From Isoetes taiwanensis (Eukaryota > Streptophyta > Lycopodiopsida > Isoetales > Isoetaceae), in contig JAJEKV010000028.1 of assembly GCA_021234155.1 (NCBI GenBank), positions 2,998,567-3,062,566 of the forward strand: a stretch of 64,000 nucleotides of DNA, given 5' to 3'. Positions 54,960 to 64,000 of this stretch are shown here, in pieces; the first letter of the stretch is position 1; each line of letters opens with the position of its first letter. Under the pieces are notes generated by a model. That model did no database searches, was not told where the DNA came from, and saw nothing but the letters and a program-made list of their open reading frames with translations. A program made the translations under genes and the position numbers.

Positions 54960-55175
54960 ATGGATCCAGACTATAAATATGCCCACAACCTCACCCGAAA
55001 ATTGCAGAGGGCCAGGAGACATGCTGGAGTGGTGGCCGATGAGCAAATTGAAATGGGTCTTCTCGATAAGAGCCAAAGAGAAGCCTTCATTAATTTACAG
55101 GTGCAGAGGAAGAAAGCAAGTGAATTGGAAAGCCAACAATTGCAGATCGAGGAGATAAAGGCACGGATCAGGTGA
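54960..55175 (+). CDS. Short coiled-coil ORF inside the MULE
   Basis: From ATG 54960 the frame gives 71 residues, rich in Gln, Lys, Glu and Arg. It includes HNLTRKLQRARRHAGVVADE and QVQRKKASELESQQLQIEEI, a likely coiled coil. After IKARIR it ends at a TGA that overlaps a possible donor (CAG|GTGAGC), so it may be an exon that joins the proline-rich frame at 55256. The open frame is embedded in transposon sequence and has no recognised family. It could be part of a second MULE-encoded protein. Confidence 0.35.
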   Translation: MDPDYKYAHNLTRKLQRARRHAGVVADEQIEMGLLDKSQREAFINLQVQRKKASELESQQLQIEEIKARIR

Positions 55176-55255
55176 GCACCAAAAATTTAATCTCGATGAT
55201 GAGCTTTGGCCTCCACTAACCAAAAGAGCAGGAAAAGCCAATTGACGCTGATGAT

Positions 55256-55477
55256 GTGAGCGAGGAGGTGGCTGCAGCAGCAGGTAAGCATTCGTCCCCT
55301 TTGCCTAAACCTGCCCCTTTGCCTAAAGCTGCCCCTTTGCCTAAACCTGTGTTGCCAAAGCCAGGCCCAAAAAATTCTCGGAGGCATCGTGCAGATCCAA
55401 AACCCCCAAAACCTCCTCCTAAATCCACTGAATTCATGGCCGCTAACCGGATCCTTTGGGCCCGAGCTCGAAGATAA
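55256..55477 (+). CDS. Proline/lysine-rich ORF with short repeats
   Basis: The frame gives 73 residues with tandem hexapeptides (PLPKPA, PLPKAA, PLPKPV) encoded by 18-base repeats at about 55298-55350, followed by KPPKPPPKS. The opening EEVAAAAGKH could follow from the coiled-coil frame just upstream through a small intron. Sequence of this kind is probably disordered. The frame ends at 55477. It is likely a fragment, and no function is inferred. Confidence 0.3.
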   Translation: MSEEVAAAAGKHSSPLPKPAPLPKAAPLPKPVLPKPGPKNSRRHRADPKPPKPPPKSTEFMAANRILWARARR

Positions 55478-57249
55478 TATTCCCAAGCCCAGCAAGATTA
55501 TCTTTGTATCATTCCACATTTTTCGATTATTTTTTGGACTACCAAAGAGGTGTCGATCCACATTTTTCCCTTCACATTAAATTTTTTTGGACTCACCAAA
55601 GAGGTGTTGATGTCGATCGATGGCGGTGCCCTTCACATTAAATTTCCACGGGATGGTGAGAGCGATGTGGAGGGTAAAAGCATGTTAGGGTGTACCACTT
55701 TTGCCCCCTTCATCAAGGTGGGCTCATTTTCTTTTCATTAAAACTAATACAAAAATCAAATGTCAAGGACATGGTAATTTACATAAAGATAATGCTATAG
55801 GAGGCCCTAAAAATTTATGACAATCCCTTCGGCCTACCGGGGATGTCACTAAATAATACTTTTTGGACTCGGTTGCATTGGTTCTTATCTCTGTAAGTTT
55901 TTAAGTTCTTAAGTTTCTTCAATTTCAGTTTTTCATTGCACTCAATTGCTCAATTGGTTGTACATGGTAATTACGCACTCAATTCCAATCGAGAAAAGGT
56001 GCCATCATGTGTTCTTGCATCCTGCTTTGCATTGGCTGTTCTTGAATGGAAGCAAGGCGGGTTAGCGAGGGGCTTATGAGCGGTTGCCAAGCTCATCCAC
56101 GACAACCCGTTTGGTAGGGCACGCGGTGGAAGATCGACATGACACAATTCTATTATATTCTGTCAATCTTTGGGTAAACTTCGGATCACTTGATTATTTA
56201 AGTTTTAAATCTATTCTAATTGCCTTTCAAATTGCTATTTCTTAGTGGCCATTGGAGCCTTTTCATCTTAGTGGTGATGGCTTTGGCGTGTGCTTTCGGC
56301 TTGGAAAGCCACGCCCTTGCATTGCACCTTGATTCATATGCCCCCTTGCATGCATCTACAGAGAATTTGTGACACTTTGTAAGTATTCCTCTCTTTCGAA
56401 ATATTTAATCTTTTGCATTATGATTGAAGCTAATTTCTTATTCATACTTGCAGATTCCTCTGAGGCGTGTTTAAGAGGTGGAGGCATGAGGAAAGTGCAT
56501 TGCATAATGCACCGCATTCCATTAGAAACTCCCCAACAGACACAATAATTGGATTGTGGTGTGTATGTCATAAATTATGTGAAGAAATTTGTTAAAGACA
56601 TCGGTGGCAAAGGAGGATAATGTGAGTCTTTGAGTTTATGTTTTTGTTTTTTTTTTTTTTAGGCAAATTTTTCAGTTCATGGCTAAATTCATGTTTTAAT
56701 CTGATTCTCGATTAAGTGATTGGTTCAAAAAAAGACATAGATTGCATGAGGTAGGGCTTCAAGATAATGCTCGAAACTACATGATTGCTTGGCTGCGGGG
56801 AAGTCCACCTTTTACTTACCCCAAAGGGGTGACACGGGTGATAGCGAGGATCGGACCGCTTCTTTGGTACATGGTCCTTGACATCTTTGGTAAGGATCTA
56901 CAAGTTTGTGAATGTGAATATCTCAAAAAACTCCCAATGTGAATATTTTTCTTGAATGTGAATATACGGAACACTTGAATGTAATTGTCTTGAATGTGAA
57001 TATCTTCATCAAGTCTTCAATGTCAAAACAAAGCAATTGAATGTAATTTTGGCTTTTGGCAATGGCTCAATGCACCAAAGAATAATGCTTCAAAGCTTCC
57101 ACCATAGTTTCAACATCAAAGTTTATTATTGCCACTTTGTTCCTAGACATATTCCAATGGTTAATAATACATTCATAATTTCAATGGTTAACATATATTA
57201 ACATGTTAAATTTGTTGAATCTTTGAATATATATTAACATGTTGAATCT

Positions 57250-57835
57250 TTGTGATCCCGGGGCGGGATCAACAAGCGCCGGACGGGGATCCGGGAGGAT
57301 GGGATCTATTTTTAAGGGGTGTGTGATCCGGAGGAGGGATCACCAAGATGGCGGACAGCGGGATCGGAGGAGGGATCCCATTTTCCTTTGTGTGTGATCC
57401 GGGAGGGCGGGACCAAAGCTGGTGGACGCGGGATCGAGGAGGAGGGATCGTTTTTAATAATATGTGATCCGGGAGGGCGGGATCACCCTATGGCGGACGC
57501 TATGTCAATGGTTAAGGGATGTTATTCCAAGACATATGTCAATGGTTAAGGGATGTTATAAATAATATACTAACAAATTCAATCCTCGCGTGATCGGGAG
57601 GGGCGGGATCACCGTGCCGGCGACGCCGGGATCGGGAGGAGGGGATCCTCTTATAACGGTGTGTGTGATCCCGGAGGAGGGATCCCGTTATAACGATGTA
57701 TGTGATCCGGGAGGAGGGATCATCCAGTGGCGGACGGGATCGGAGAGGCGGGATCACGGTGGCGCACCGCGGGATCCGGAGGAGGGGATCACATTAGGGG
57801 CCGGGGATCGGGAGGAGGGATCCCCGTGCACGCTT
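57250..57835 (-). repeat. Internal copy of the MULE terminal array
   Basis: Units such as GATCCGGGAGGAGGGATCA recur here in the orientation of the right terminal array. A duplicated phrase, ATGTCAATGGTTAAGGGATGTTAT, interrupts it at 57502-57557. This third array is not expected in a simple two-ended element and suggests a rearranged or nested copy. Confidence 0.7.
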
Positions 57836-58351
57836 TTTTATTAGTTTTTATCCTATGGTCTAAACTCTAAACATTAAACATTTAACTCAAGGTTCTAAAT
57901 TATCCTAACATTTAACTCCTAACAATAAACATTGATAACATTGACAATATTTATAAGTACATAGGTGAATATTGATTTATTTATACCTCTTGTTTACAAA
58001 ACTCTAAACTTGACTGAACAATTAACAAGACAATGAAGCTCATGAGGTGTCAATGAGCATTAAACAACAACAAACTCACGATGCCATTCTCACAACAGGC
58101 CCTCCATCTCAACTTGCTTCCAACTCTTCTTGGTTTCCTTGTCTTTCCTCTTCCCAATTTCTATTAGAGGCTTCAGCCTTACCAAACTATTACCACACTC
58201 CTCTTCCCTTTGCATTAGTGGGGATACATGTTATGGTTACGTTAGAGCACTGTGTGGCCAACATCATCCATTCTTTCAAGCGGCGTGTCGAGTTGTCTCA
58301 TGAGTGAATCGGTTGCAATTAGCATGCACGGATCTTTTTACGCCCTTGACA
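57836..58351. other. Noncoding stretch in the MULE interior
   Basis: AT-rich with CTAAACTCTAAACATTAAAC-like phrases. No gene is seen before the transposase stop region. Confidence 0.4.
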
Positions 58352-60782
58352 TCACTCTAGCAATGACTTCTTGTAAAGATCTCCTTGTCTTATCAGGTTA
58401 ATCCTTGCCTCCTTTTGAGAGGGAGACTTCGTCAAGCTTACAATCTCAACCACATCTTGGTATGTGGTTTCCTCCCATGAGGGGGCCCCATGATCCTCAC
58501 ATGGCCTCAAGTAGTCCATGCCCCCACAAATTGACCCATATTGAGATCCAAGCACACGTAAAAGATCTTGATCCCTGTAGTTGCCCAACATTTGCATGAC
58601 CTTAACTTGGTGCTTACATAAGTTGCCCTTGGCTCCCGGGGGGCGATCCAAAGCATGCCCGGTTCTTGTGTGCCCCGTTCACAAAGTATGGTCCTTGCCC
58701 TAGAGTGCGTTCACTTTGCATACGCCTCACCTTCTTGAAGTTAGTGAATGTGACTGTTCATCGGCAATCTTCCTTGCACCCAATATGGCACATTGTATTA
58801 TCTCTTCACGGGAGGTGTTCACCACAAACCCACGCTTCCTTCATGGACCTAGATGACAAGAGAATTATATTCTTGCAAAATCAAAATAGGCTACAAATGA
58901 TGATTAGAAGTTATACGATGTATGCCATGTGTGTCTCCCGTTGTTGGTTAGAATGTAGAGGAGCAGTCAATCCTCAGTCCTCGGAGTGCTTTCGTTTTGA
59001 AATGCCCAGCCTTTTCAAGGCACAATGCCATGCCTCTATGGCTGCATTAGTCTCTTGGTTGGAGTGAGGGTACATCCTTGTAGCCAATACCCATTGGCAA
59101 ATGTTTTTGGTCCCTCCTTACTCATGTAAGCCGCCAACTTGGGGTATTGAGGATACTTCCTCAATAAGTCCTCCAATTTCCTAGTTGCCTCCCTCCCACT
59201 GCCTCCCTATACTCTTCACCGTACACATTGTCCCCTAGAGGACCTTCTGTCATGTACATAATGTAACCAAGTTCCTTGAACAGATCGTTACGTGCCACCT
59301 TGTTCTTGATGTTCTTACGCAACCACTTGGTCCAAGCCCTCCTCACGTGCCATATGCAAATTTGTACGGGCACACTAGGAAAAACCTATGAAATTAAACA
59401 ATGTTAGTACACTTGTGATTTGCTTCCAAGGATTAGAGTTTGACAAGTTACTTTTTTCACGGCCTTTATCTCAGCATGGACATCATCGTAATGATGCAAG
59501 AAAGGCTGCCAATCGGGGATCATCTCGGCATAAGGACTCCTTTAGTGCTTGCATCCACTTTGTTATAGCTCCACTCTTTTGAGAATTGGTAATAGCGTAA
59601 GCCAATGGTAAACCATTGGAATACTCATCAAAAGCGAGAAGTGTGAAAAGATAGAAACTGCATTAAACCATACACAATAATCAAATCAACACACAATAGA
59701 AGTTGAGGAAGAACCGCACCTCTTGTCGTTTGTTTTGAATGTAGAGTCCATGCAAATGGCTTTGTTCTTGCCAAATTTCAACATGGACTCCCTTTGGATT
59801 GGAGTCATAACTCCTAATTGAAACAAGTCTCCTTGCTCATACATGAACACCGAATCTTGATGTTGTTGAACCCACATGTCAATGCTAGTGGGAAGATCTT
59901 CATGTAGCTTCCATGTGTTACGAACAACTCCCTTTTCAATATTGTACCGTCGTCAGAATTTTCAACACATCATCCCTACACATGCTTTCTGTCCATTCAC
60001 TTCAAGTCTCAACCTCCACCTCTCTTCATGCATGTTCATTACACTCATTGGCGTGTGCCATTGGACAACAACTCTGTCTTACCCATTCCCTCAATTCTTG
60101 TGAGATCGAGGGGTGCTAGCTTGAACCTAACTCCAAAGGATGGGTCAACAAACCTACCATGGCAGGGCAAACCTTGGATATTCTTGTGATCAAACCCATA
60201 ATAAGTGATATGTGAAAATTGCGGAAGGAAATAGAGTTGCTGATTGTGAAATGGCACCGCAGCCCCTCATTATGCCCTCTCCCTCTCAACCCTTTTCCCT
60301 CGTGTGCCCGGTGGACGTGGTCTTTCCTCAACCACATGAGTGTTTGCTGTCTTGTCCTGAGGTCCATATGAACACCAATATCTGTATTGTGCATTACAAG
60401 TTAGTATTAATCTACTAGGTGTAATCTTAATGACAAGCACCTCAAATGACTTAAAAAAGCAAGATTTATAATCAAACACATAGCTGAGCAAACACATAAT
60501 CTTGGACTCATGATTTAAAACAAAAACACATGTATCAAACAAATACCTCTTCAACGTCACATATGAATCCTTGTAGGGTCTTTTTAAACTCTCTCGGTGC
60601 CCCGAACTTCTTAGATAGAAATTGGCGGGTGCTTCACAATTCCTCTGCTCCCCAAGAGCGAAATCTTGGACCCGATGCAGTATGGATGTAGCAAGTCCAA
60701 ACAAGCATCCGCCACCCCCTTGAATATCGGTACAAAATGCTCTTGGGATACCAATGTAAGTTGCCATGATCAAACAGGCCAT
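58352..60782 (-). pseudogene. MULE transposase with SWIM finger, broken
   Basis: Pieces in order from 60782 down: an N-terminal region with NFYLRSSGHRESLKRPYKDS; then TWKLHEDLPTSIDMWVQQHQ; then SVFMYEQGDLFQLGVMTPIQ and KAICMDSTFKTND with the first catalytic Asp (59877-59710). Next are LFTLLAFDEYSNGLPLAYAI (about 59660-59600) and YDDVHAEIKAVKK with the second Asp. IWHVRRAWTKWLRKNIKNK and NQETNAAIEAWHCALKRL with the Glu region follow (59370-59000). The end has GAKGNLCKHQVKVMQML, part of a SWIM zinc finger (about 58640-58580). The triad and SWIM finger identify a plant MULE transposase. Stops and frame changes separate most pieces; some may be introns. Confidence 0.75.
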
Positions 60783-61199
60783 TTGGAGGTGTTTCCGGTA
60801 CCGTATCTCAGCCCTAAGCTGGAAATAAGAACAAACAAAATGACAACGCTTGTTTTCGGGTTGTTATCTCAGCCCTAAGCTGGAAATAAAACATTAAACA
60901 CAAAATCGAGCGGCTTCTTTAAAGCCCTTGAACTTACCTCTTCTCTCTTACGCTCTAACTTCGTCCATAGCCTGCGCGCCGCGCGCTCCTCCTCCATGCC
61001 TCGCTACGCCGACATCAGCCACACGCAATGAGGGACGAACCACACTTAGATGGTGATCGGGAGGGTGGTCTCGAAACGTCCACGTGTTCTCATTGTATTG
61101 GTTTGTTAAGATTGCATGGGGGCGGCAGAATTCAAACTTAGAACACGATTAGTCCACGCCGCTATCTCTACCTGGCCCAAACATTCTCATATTCCGGCC
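60783..61199. other. Leader region of the MULE transposase
   Basis: Contains a duplicated phrase, TATCTCAGCCCTAAGCTGGA, at 60804 and 60866, and a GC-rich stretch near 60970-61020. No separate gene is seen. It would hold the transposase promoter. Confidence 0.35.
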
Positions 61200-62187
61200 T
61201 CAGGAATCACGGGGGCAAATGACAATGGGGATCGGGAGGAGGGATCACCACGGGCGGATAGCGTCCGCCGTTATCGCCCCTGGGAGGGGGATCCCGAGGA
61301 GGGGATCACCACGGCGGCTAGCGTCGCCGTTATCACCATTGGGGGTGATCGGGGAGGAGGGATCCGCGTCCGGGTGCGAGGGATCGGAGGAGGGGATCAC
61401 CTCGGTGGATAGCGTCCCCGTTATCACCATTAGGGTGATCAGGAGGAGGGGATTATCAGCCGGGATCCCGGAGGGTGATCCCGGCGGAGGAGGGATCATA
61501 CCGGGTGATCCCGAGGAGGGGATCCGTCGAGTGCCCGGGATCCCGGAGGAGGGATCACCTCGGCGGATAGCGTCGGGCCCGTTATCAGCCATTAGGGGTG
61601 ATCCCGGAGGAGGGATCCAGCGTCCAGGGGGTGCCCGGGATCCCAGGAGGAGGGGATCACCCGGCGGATAGCGTCCCCACCGCTATCAGCCACGCTGGTG
61701 GTGATCCGAGGAGGGATCCGCCCCGGTGCCCGGGATCCCGGAGAGGGGATCACCTTGGCGGATAGCGCCCACCCGTTATCAGCCATTAGGGGTGATCTCG
61801 AGGAGGGATCCGCCCGTGGTGCCGGGATCCCGGAGGAGGGGATCACTCTGGCTGGGCCCTCACAGCTATCAGCCACGGCGGGGTGATCCCCGGGAGGGAG
61901 GGGATCCGGGCCCCGGGTGCCCGGGATCCCAGGAGGGGGATCACCTCGGGCGGATATCGCCCCACGTTAACGCACTCATCGACCGTGGGGATCCCGGAGG
62001 AGGGGGATCGCGTGGATGATCCCCGGAGGCGGGGATCTCTCGAGGCGGACGTCACATTGCACGGGTTTGGACGGCCGGGATGGATGGGCCGACGCGGACC
62101 GGCCGCACTTAACGGGTCTCCCCGGAATCCTCCTCGCCGAGGGAGACCCGATCCCGAGGCGAATCAAGGGCAAAGGTATCCTGAGCC
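61200..62187 (-). repeat. Right terminal array of the MULE
   Basis: Degenerate tandem units of the type GATCCCGGAGGAGGGATCACC, with spacers GGCGGATAGCGTCCCCGTTATC and GGTGCCCGGGATCCC. The orientation is opposite to the left array at 52925-54060. The outermost part (62040-62187) matches the outer part of the left end more closely, including CCGTCCAAACCC and GGGTCTCCCTCG on the minus strand. Confidence 0.75.
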
Positions 62188-62614
62188 CGGGCTCCCTTAG
62201 GGGCACCCAAAAATTCGGGTTGTACCTTGCCAAGTTGCAGGTGTTTGAATAGGGGCTGTGAAGCTGCAGATTAGTGTAGGAAGGATTTGAATCGAGTCGT
62301 GAAGGATTTGTGAAGCACAAAGCAGATTGTATATAATCGATTTAGGGCAGCAGAACAAAAGAAAAACTGGAGCAGTTCCGGGTTTTGCTGAAATAGGTGC
62401 AGGTTTTGTTTGGTATGTGTTGCGGGAAGAATAGTAGGCGGCTGGTATTCTGATCGAAATTGCTAGGAAGCTGCAGTTGTTTAATTCGGGATTGCACGAG
62501 GCACGCTTCATCCTACTTTACGTGTATTACAAGACATATAGGACCACTCGTAGAGATCTGGACCTATCGACCATACATATAGTAGCTTGGAATTCTGGGT
62601 ATGGAGCTCCATCC
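62188..62614 (+). other. 5' region of the GRAS gene
   Basis: Begins with the displaced half of the palindromic repeat (62197-62213) and continues into the leader of the GRAS gene. No core promoter motif is clear. The MULE insertion lies only about 430 bases from the start codon. Confidence 0.35.
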
Positions 62615-64000
62615 ATGGCCTATGCTTCCCCCCTTGCCCTCAGGCTTCAGCAAGCATGGCTCCATACCCAACTTCCCAAACAGACACCTGCTAAGAATTC
62701 ATCTTCCCTTCCCTCTTCAGAGCCCTCGCTAGATTACATTGCACATATGCTTATGAAAGATGATGATCCAGAACAAGATTTAATCAATGCAGAGGAGATT
62801 CAGCAGCAGCTTACTGACTTGATTTATTCTGGTCACGATCTGAGGTTGGACCAGACATTTCAAGGGCAAACTACTGGGGTTGCGCAATATGGGGAAACAG
62901 AGACCCTGTTCAAGTGGACTTTTTAAGTGACCATGAGGAGTTTATTCAACGGATTTGGGGACCAGATGAGATGGAGAGAATGAGACCATCAATTAGGGCT
63001 TTAGAAGAACTCGTGTTTTATCAATACGATCTTGTCAAACCGGAAAGGGATTCCTTGTCTGGCCAAAACATCTACGGCCAAAGATATACAGATGTATTTC
63101 GGAGATTAGATCTCCCTGAAATGGATTTACTTGAGTCTTTGATAGACTGTGCAAGAAATGTATCCTATGGTGATGCAATTAGGGCTATGGAGATTGCAGA
63201 GAAGATTAGAAAGAGAGCATCTTCTACAGGTAATGTTTCACAAAGATTAGCATTTTATTTTGTGGAAGCTTTGGTTGTTAGAATCTCTTCACTTGGAGGT
63301 AGCATATATAGGGTTCTTTGCAATGCTTTTAGAAACCCTGACACTCGTAAAAGTAGGCAGTTACCCGCTGGGAAAACACCTTATATGAGACTGCCACATG
63401 TTTTTGCAACACAAACCATTTTAAATGCTTGTAAAGGGAAGAAGAAGATTCATGTCATAGACTATGGCATCCTGTTTGGAAACCAGTGGCCTGGTCTAAT
63501 TGATGAATTGAGCAAGCTGCCAGAAGGGCCTCTTCATTTTAGGTTAACTGGAATAGACATGCCTCCTCCAGGTTTTCAACTTACTGGAGTGATTACAGAT
63601 ACACATTTTCGTTTGGAAGAATATGCAAGAAAGAAGGGAGTTCCCTTCAAATATCATACTGTTTCGGGGAAATGGGAAGAAATTGATCCTGCAGAGCTTT
63701 TTTTGAAAGAAGATGAAGTGTTAATTGTAAATTGTTTCTTCCGGCACCACAATCTGATGGATGATTCCATTGTGGCTGAAAGCCCTAGAAATATTTGGCT
63801 TAGCAAGATCAGAAGCATGAACCCTGCTGTGTTTATTCAAGGTGTAAAAAACATCAACTATAACCCTTTTTTCATGTCCAGATTTACAGAAGCCATGATT
63901 TACCATGCTGTTATCTTTGATTCTTATGATCATTGTCTGCCTAAAGATCATCCAGGAAGATATGAACATGAACGAGACAAGTATTGTAGGGAAATTTTAA
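62615..64000 (+). CDS. GRAS transcription factor, LISCL type, partial at window end
   Basis: From ATG 62615 the first frame gives LDYIAHMLMKDDDPEQD, like the N-terminal motif of SCL14/SCL9-type GRAS proteins, and runs to 62926. The GRAS domain lies in another frame, open from before 62881 to the window end: VDFLSDHEEFIQRIWGPDEM, DLLESLIDCARNVSYGDAIR (first leucine heptad), KKIHVIDYGILFGNQWPGLI (VHIID motif), VLIVNCFFRHHNLMDDSI (PFYRE-region block). These proteins are nuclear regulators of transcription. The two frames must join by a frameshift between about 62800 and 62930, or the functional start is ATG 62971. The last third of the domain, including SAW, is outside the window. Confidence 0.8.

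Larger units (their letters stand above)
54061..57240 (+). other. Left interior of the MULE with unassigned ORF pieces
   Basis: No complete gene is seen. Plus-strand frames at 54960-55175 and 55256-55477 are described separately. A later piece at 56742-56942 (GLQDNARNYMIAWLRGSPPF) is protein-like but unidentified. These may be remains of a second MULE gene or captured host fragments. Confidence 0.35.
52925..62187. mobile_element. Mutator-like element (MULE) with long GC-rich terminal arrays
   Basis: The outer ends are inverted: GGCTCAGGATAC at 52925-52936 and its complement at 62176-62187. The next bases (TTTACCCTTGATTCG versus TTTGCCCTTGATTCG) also match. About 1 kb on each side consists of related GGATC-rich arrays in opposite orientation. 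The interior holds a broken MULE transposase with SWIM finger on the minus strand (58352-60782) and plus-strand ORF pieces at 54.9-55.5 kb. The flanks show it inserted into the palindrome of another repeat. A target duplication is not clean: GGGCTTGCCCCCT on the left, GGGCTCCCTT on the right. Confidence 0.7.

Noticed and set aside
55980-56360. Possible ULP1-like cysteine protease gene in the MULE
   Set aside because: Fragments such as HNPFG and CMHLQ look suggestive, but no catalytic His-Asp-Cys arrangement could be found.
61219-61876. Long frames in the right MULE array resembling collagen-like proteins
   Set aside because: Same reason: repeat-driven Gly/Arg/Asp strings present in more than one frame, with no start context or conserved domain.
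52925-62200. CRISPR-like array or centromeric satellite
   Set aside because: Unit length and sequence vary too much, spacers are not unique in the CRISPR sense, and the arrays are inverted around a transposase, which fits terminal repeats of a MULE.

Overview
The window is nuclear DNA from a land plant. It holds spliced plant-type genes (an MSL-family mechanosensitive channel with nine exons, the start of a LISCL-type GRAS regulator) set in a much larger mass of plant transposon classes: APE-type LINEs, PIF/Harbinger, Helitron and SWIM-domain MULE. The low gene density and abundance of decayed LINEs suggest a large, repeat-rich genome such as a fern, lycophyte or gymnosperm; the sequence alone does not settle which.

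Layout. 1-1 kb: perhaps the last exons of an upstream gene. 1.0-5.0 kb: a decayed LINE on the minus strand (coiled-coil ORF1, endonuclease, reverse transcriptase). 5-7.2 kb: noncoding, with a Helitron-type 3' terminus at 6.02-6.06 kb. 7.2-11.5 kb: a PIF/Harbinger element with convergent Myb/SANT and DDE transposase genes, both broken. 13.7-15.0 and 27.3-28.5 kb: two nearly identical 3' fragments of another LINE family with the same left breakpoint. 15.8-17.2 kb: gene fragments, including a tandemly duplicated first exon of an MsrB methionine sulfoxide reductase. 17.56-24.70 kb: a complete LINE with an 11-bp target duplication and poly(A) tail, which carries three related small ORFs ahead of ORF1. 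29.8-32.9 kb: probable exons of an unidentified minus-strand gene. 34.4-40.3 kb: the MSL gene, the best intact host gene here. 43.3-43.9 kb: a decayed minus-strand gene fragment. 44.5-45.0 kb: a small ORF with a C-terminal cysteine cluster. 46.3-52.5 kb: two plus-strand ORFs followed by a Helitron Rep/helicase whose C-terminus is replaced by a fasciclin-like fragment. 52.9-62.2 kb: a MULE with about 1-kb GC-rich inverted terminal arrays, inserted in the palindrome of another repeat. 62.6 kb to the end: a GRAS gene cut by the window edge.

Most notable: the LINE at 17.56-24.70 kb has a chain of ORFs (a, b, c, ORF1, ORF2) joined by close or overlapping stop/start sites, ending in a TAATG overlap between ORF1 and ORF2. 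ORFs a, b and c are divergent copies of one domain of about 100 residues. What looks like the same domain recurs in the spliced ORF at 46.8-47.1 kb upstream of the Helitron. I do not recognise this domain.
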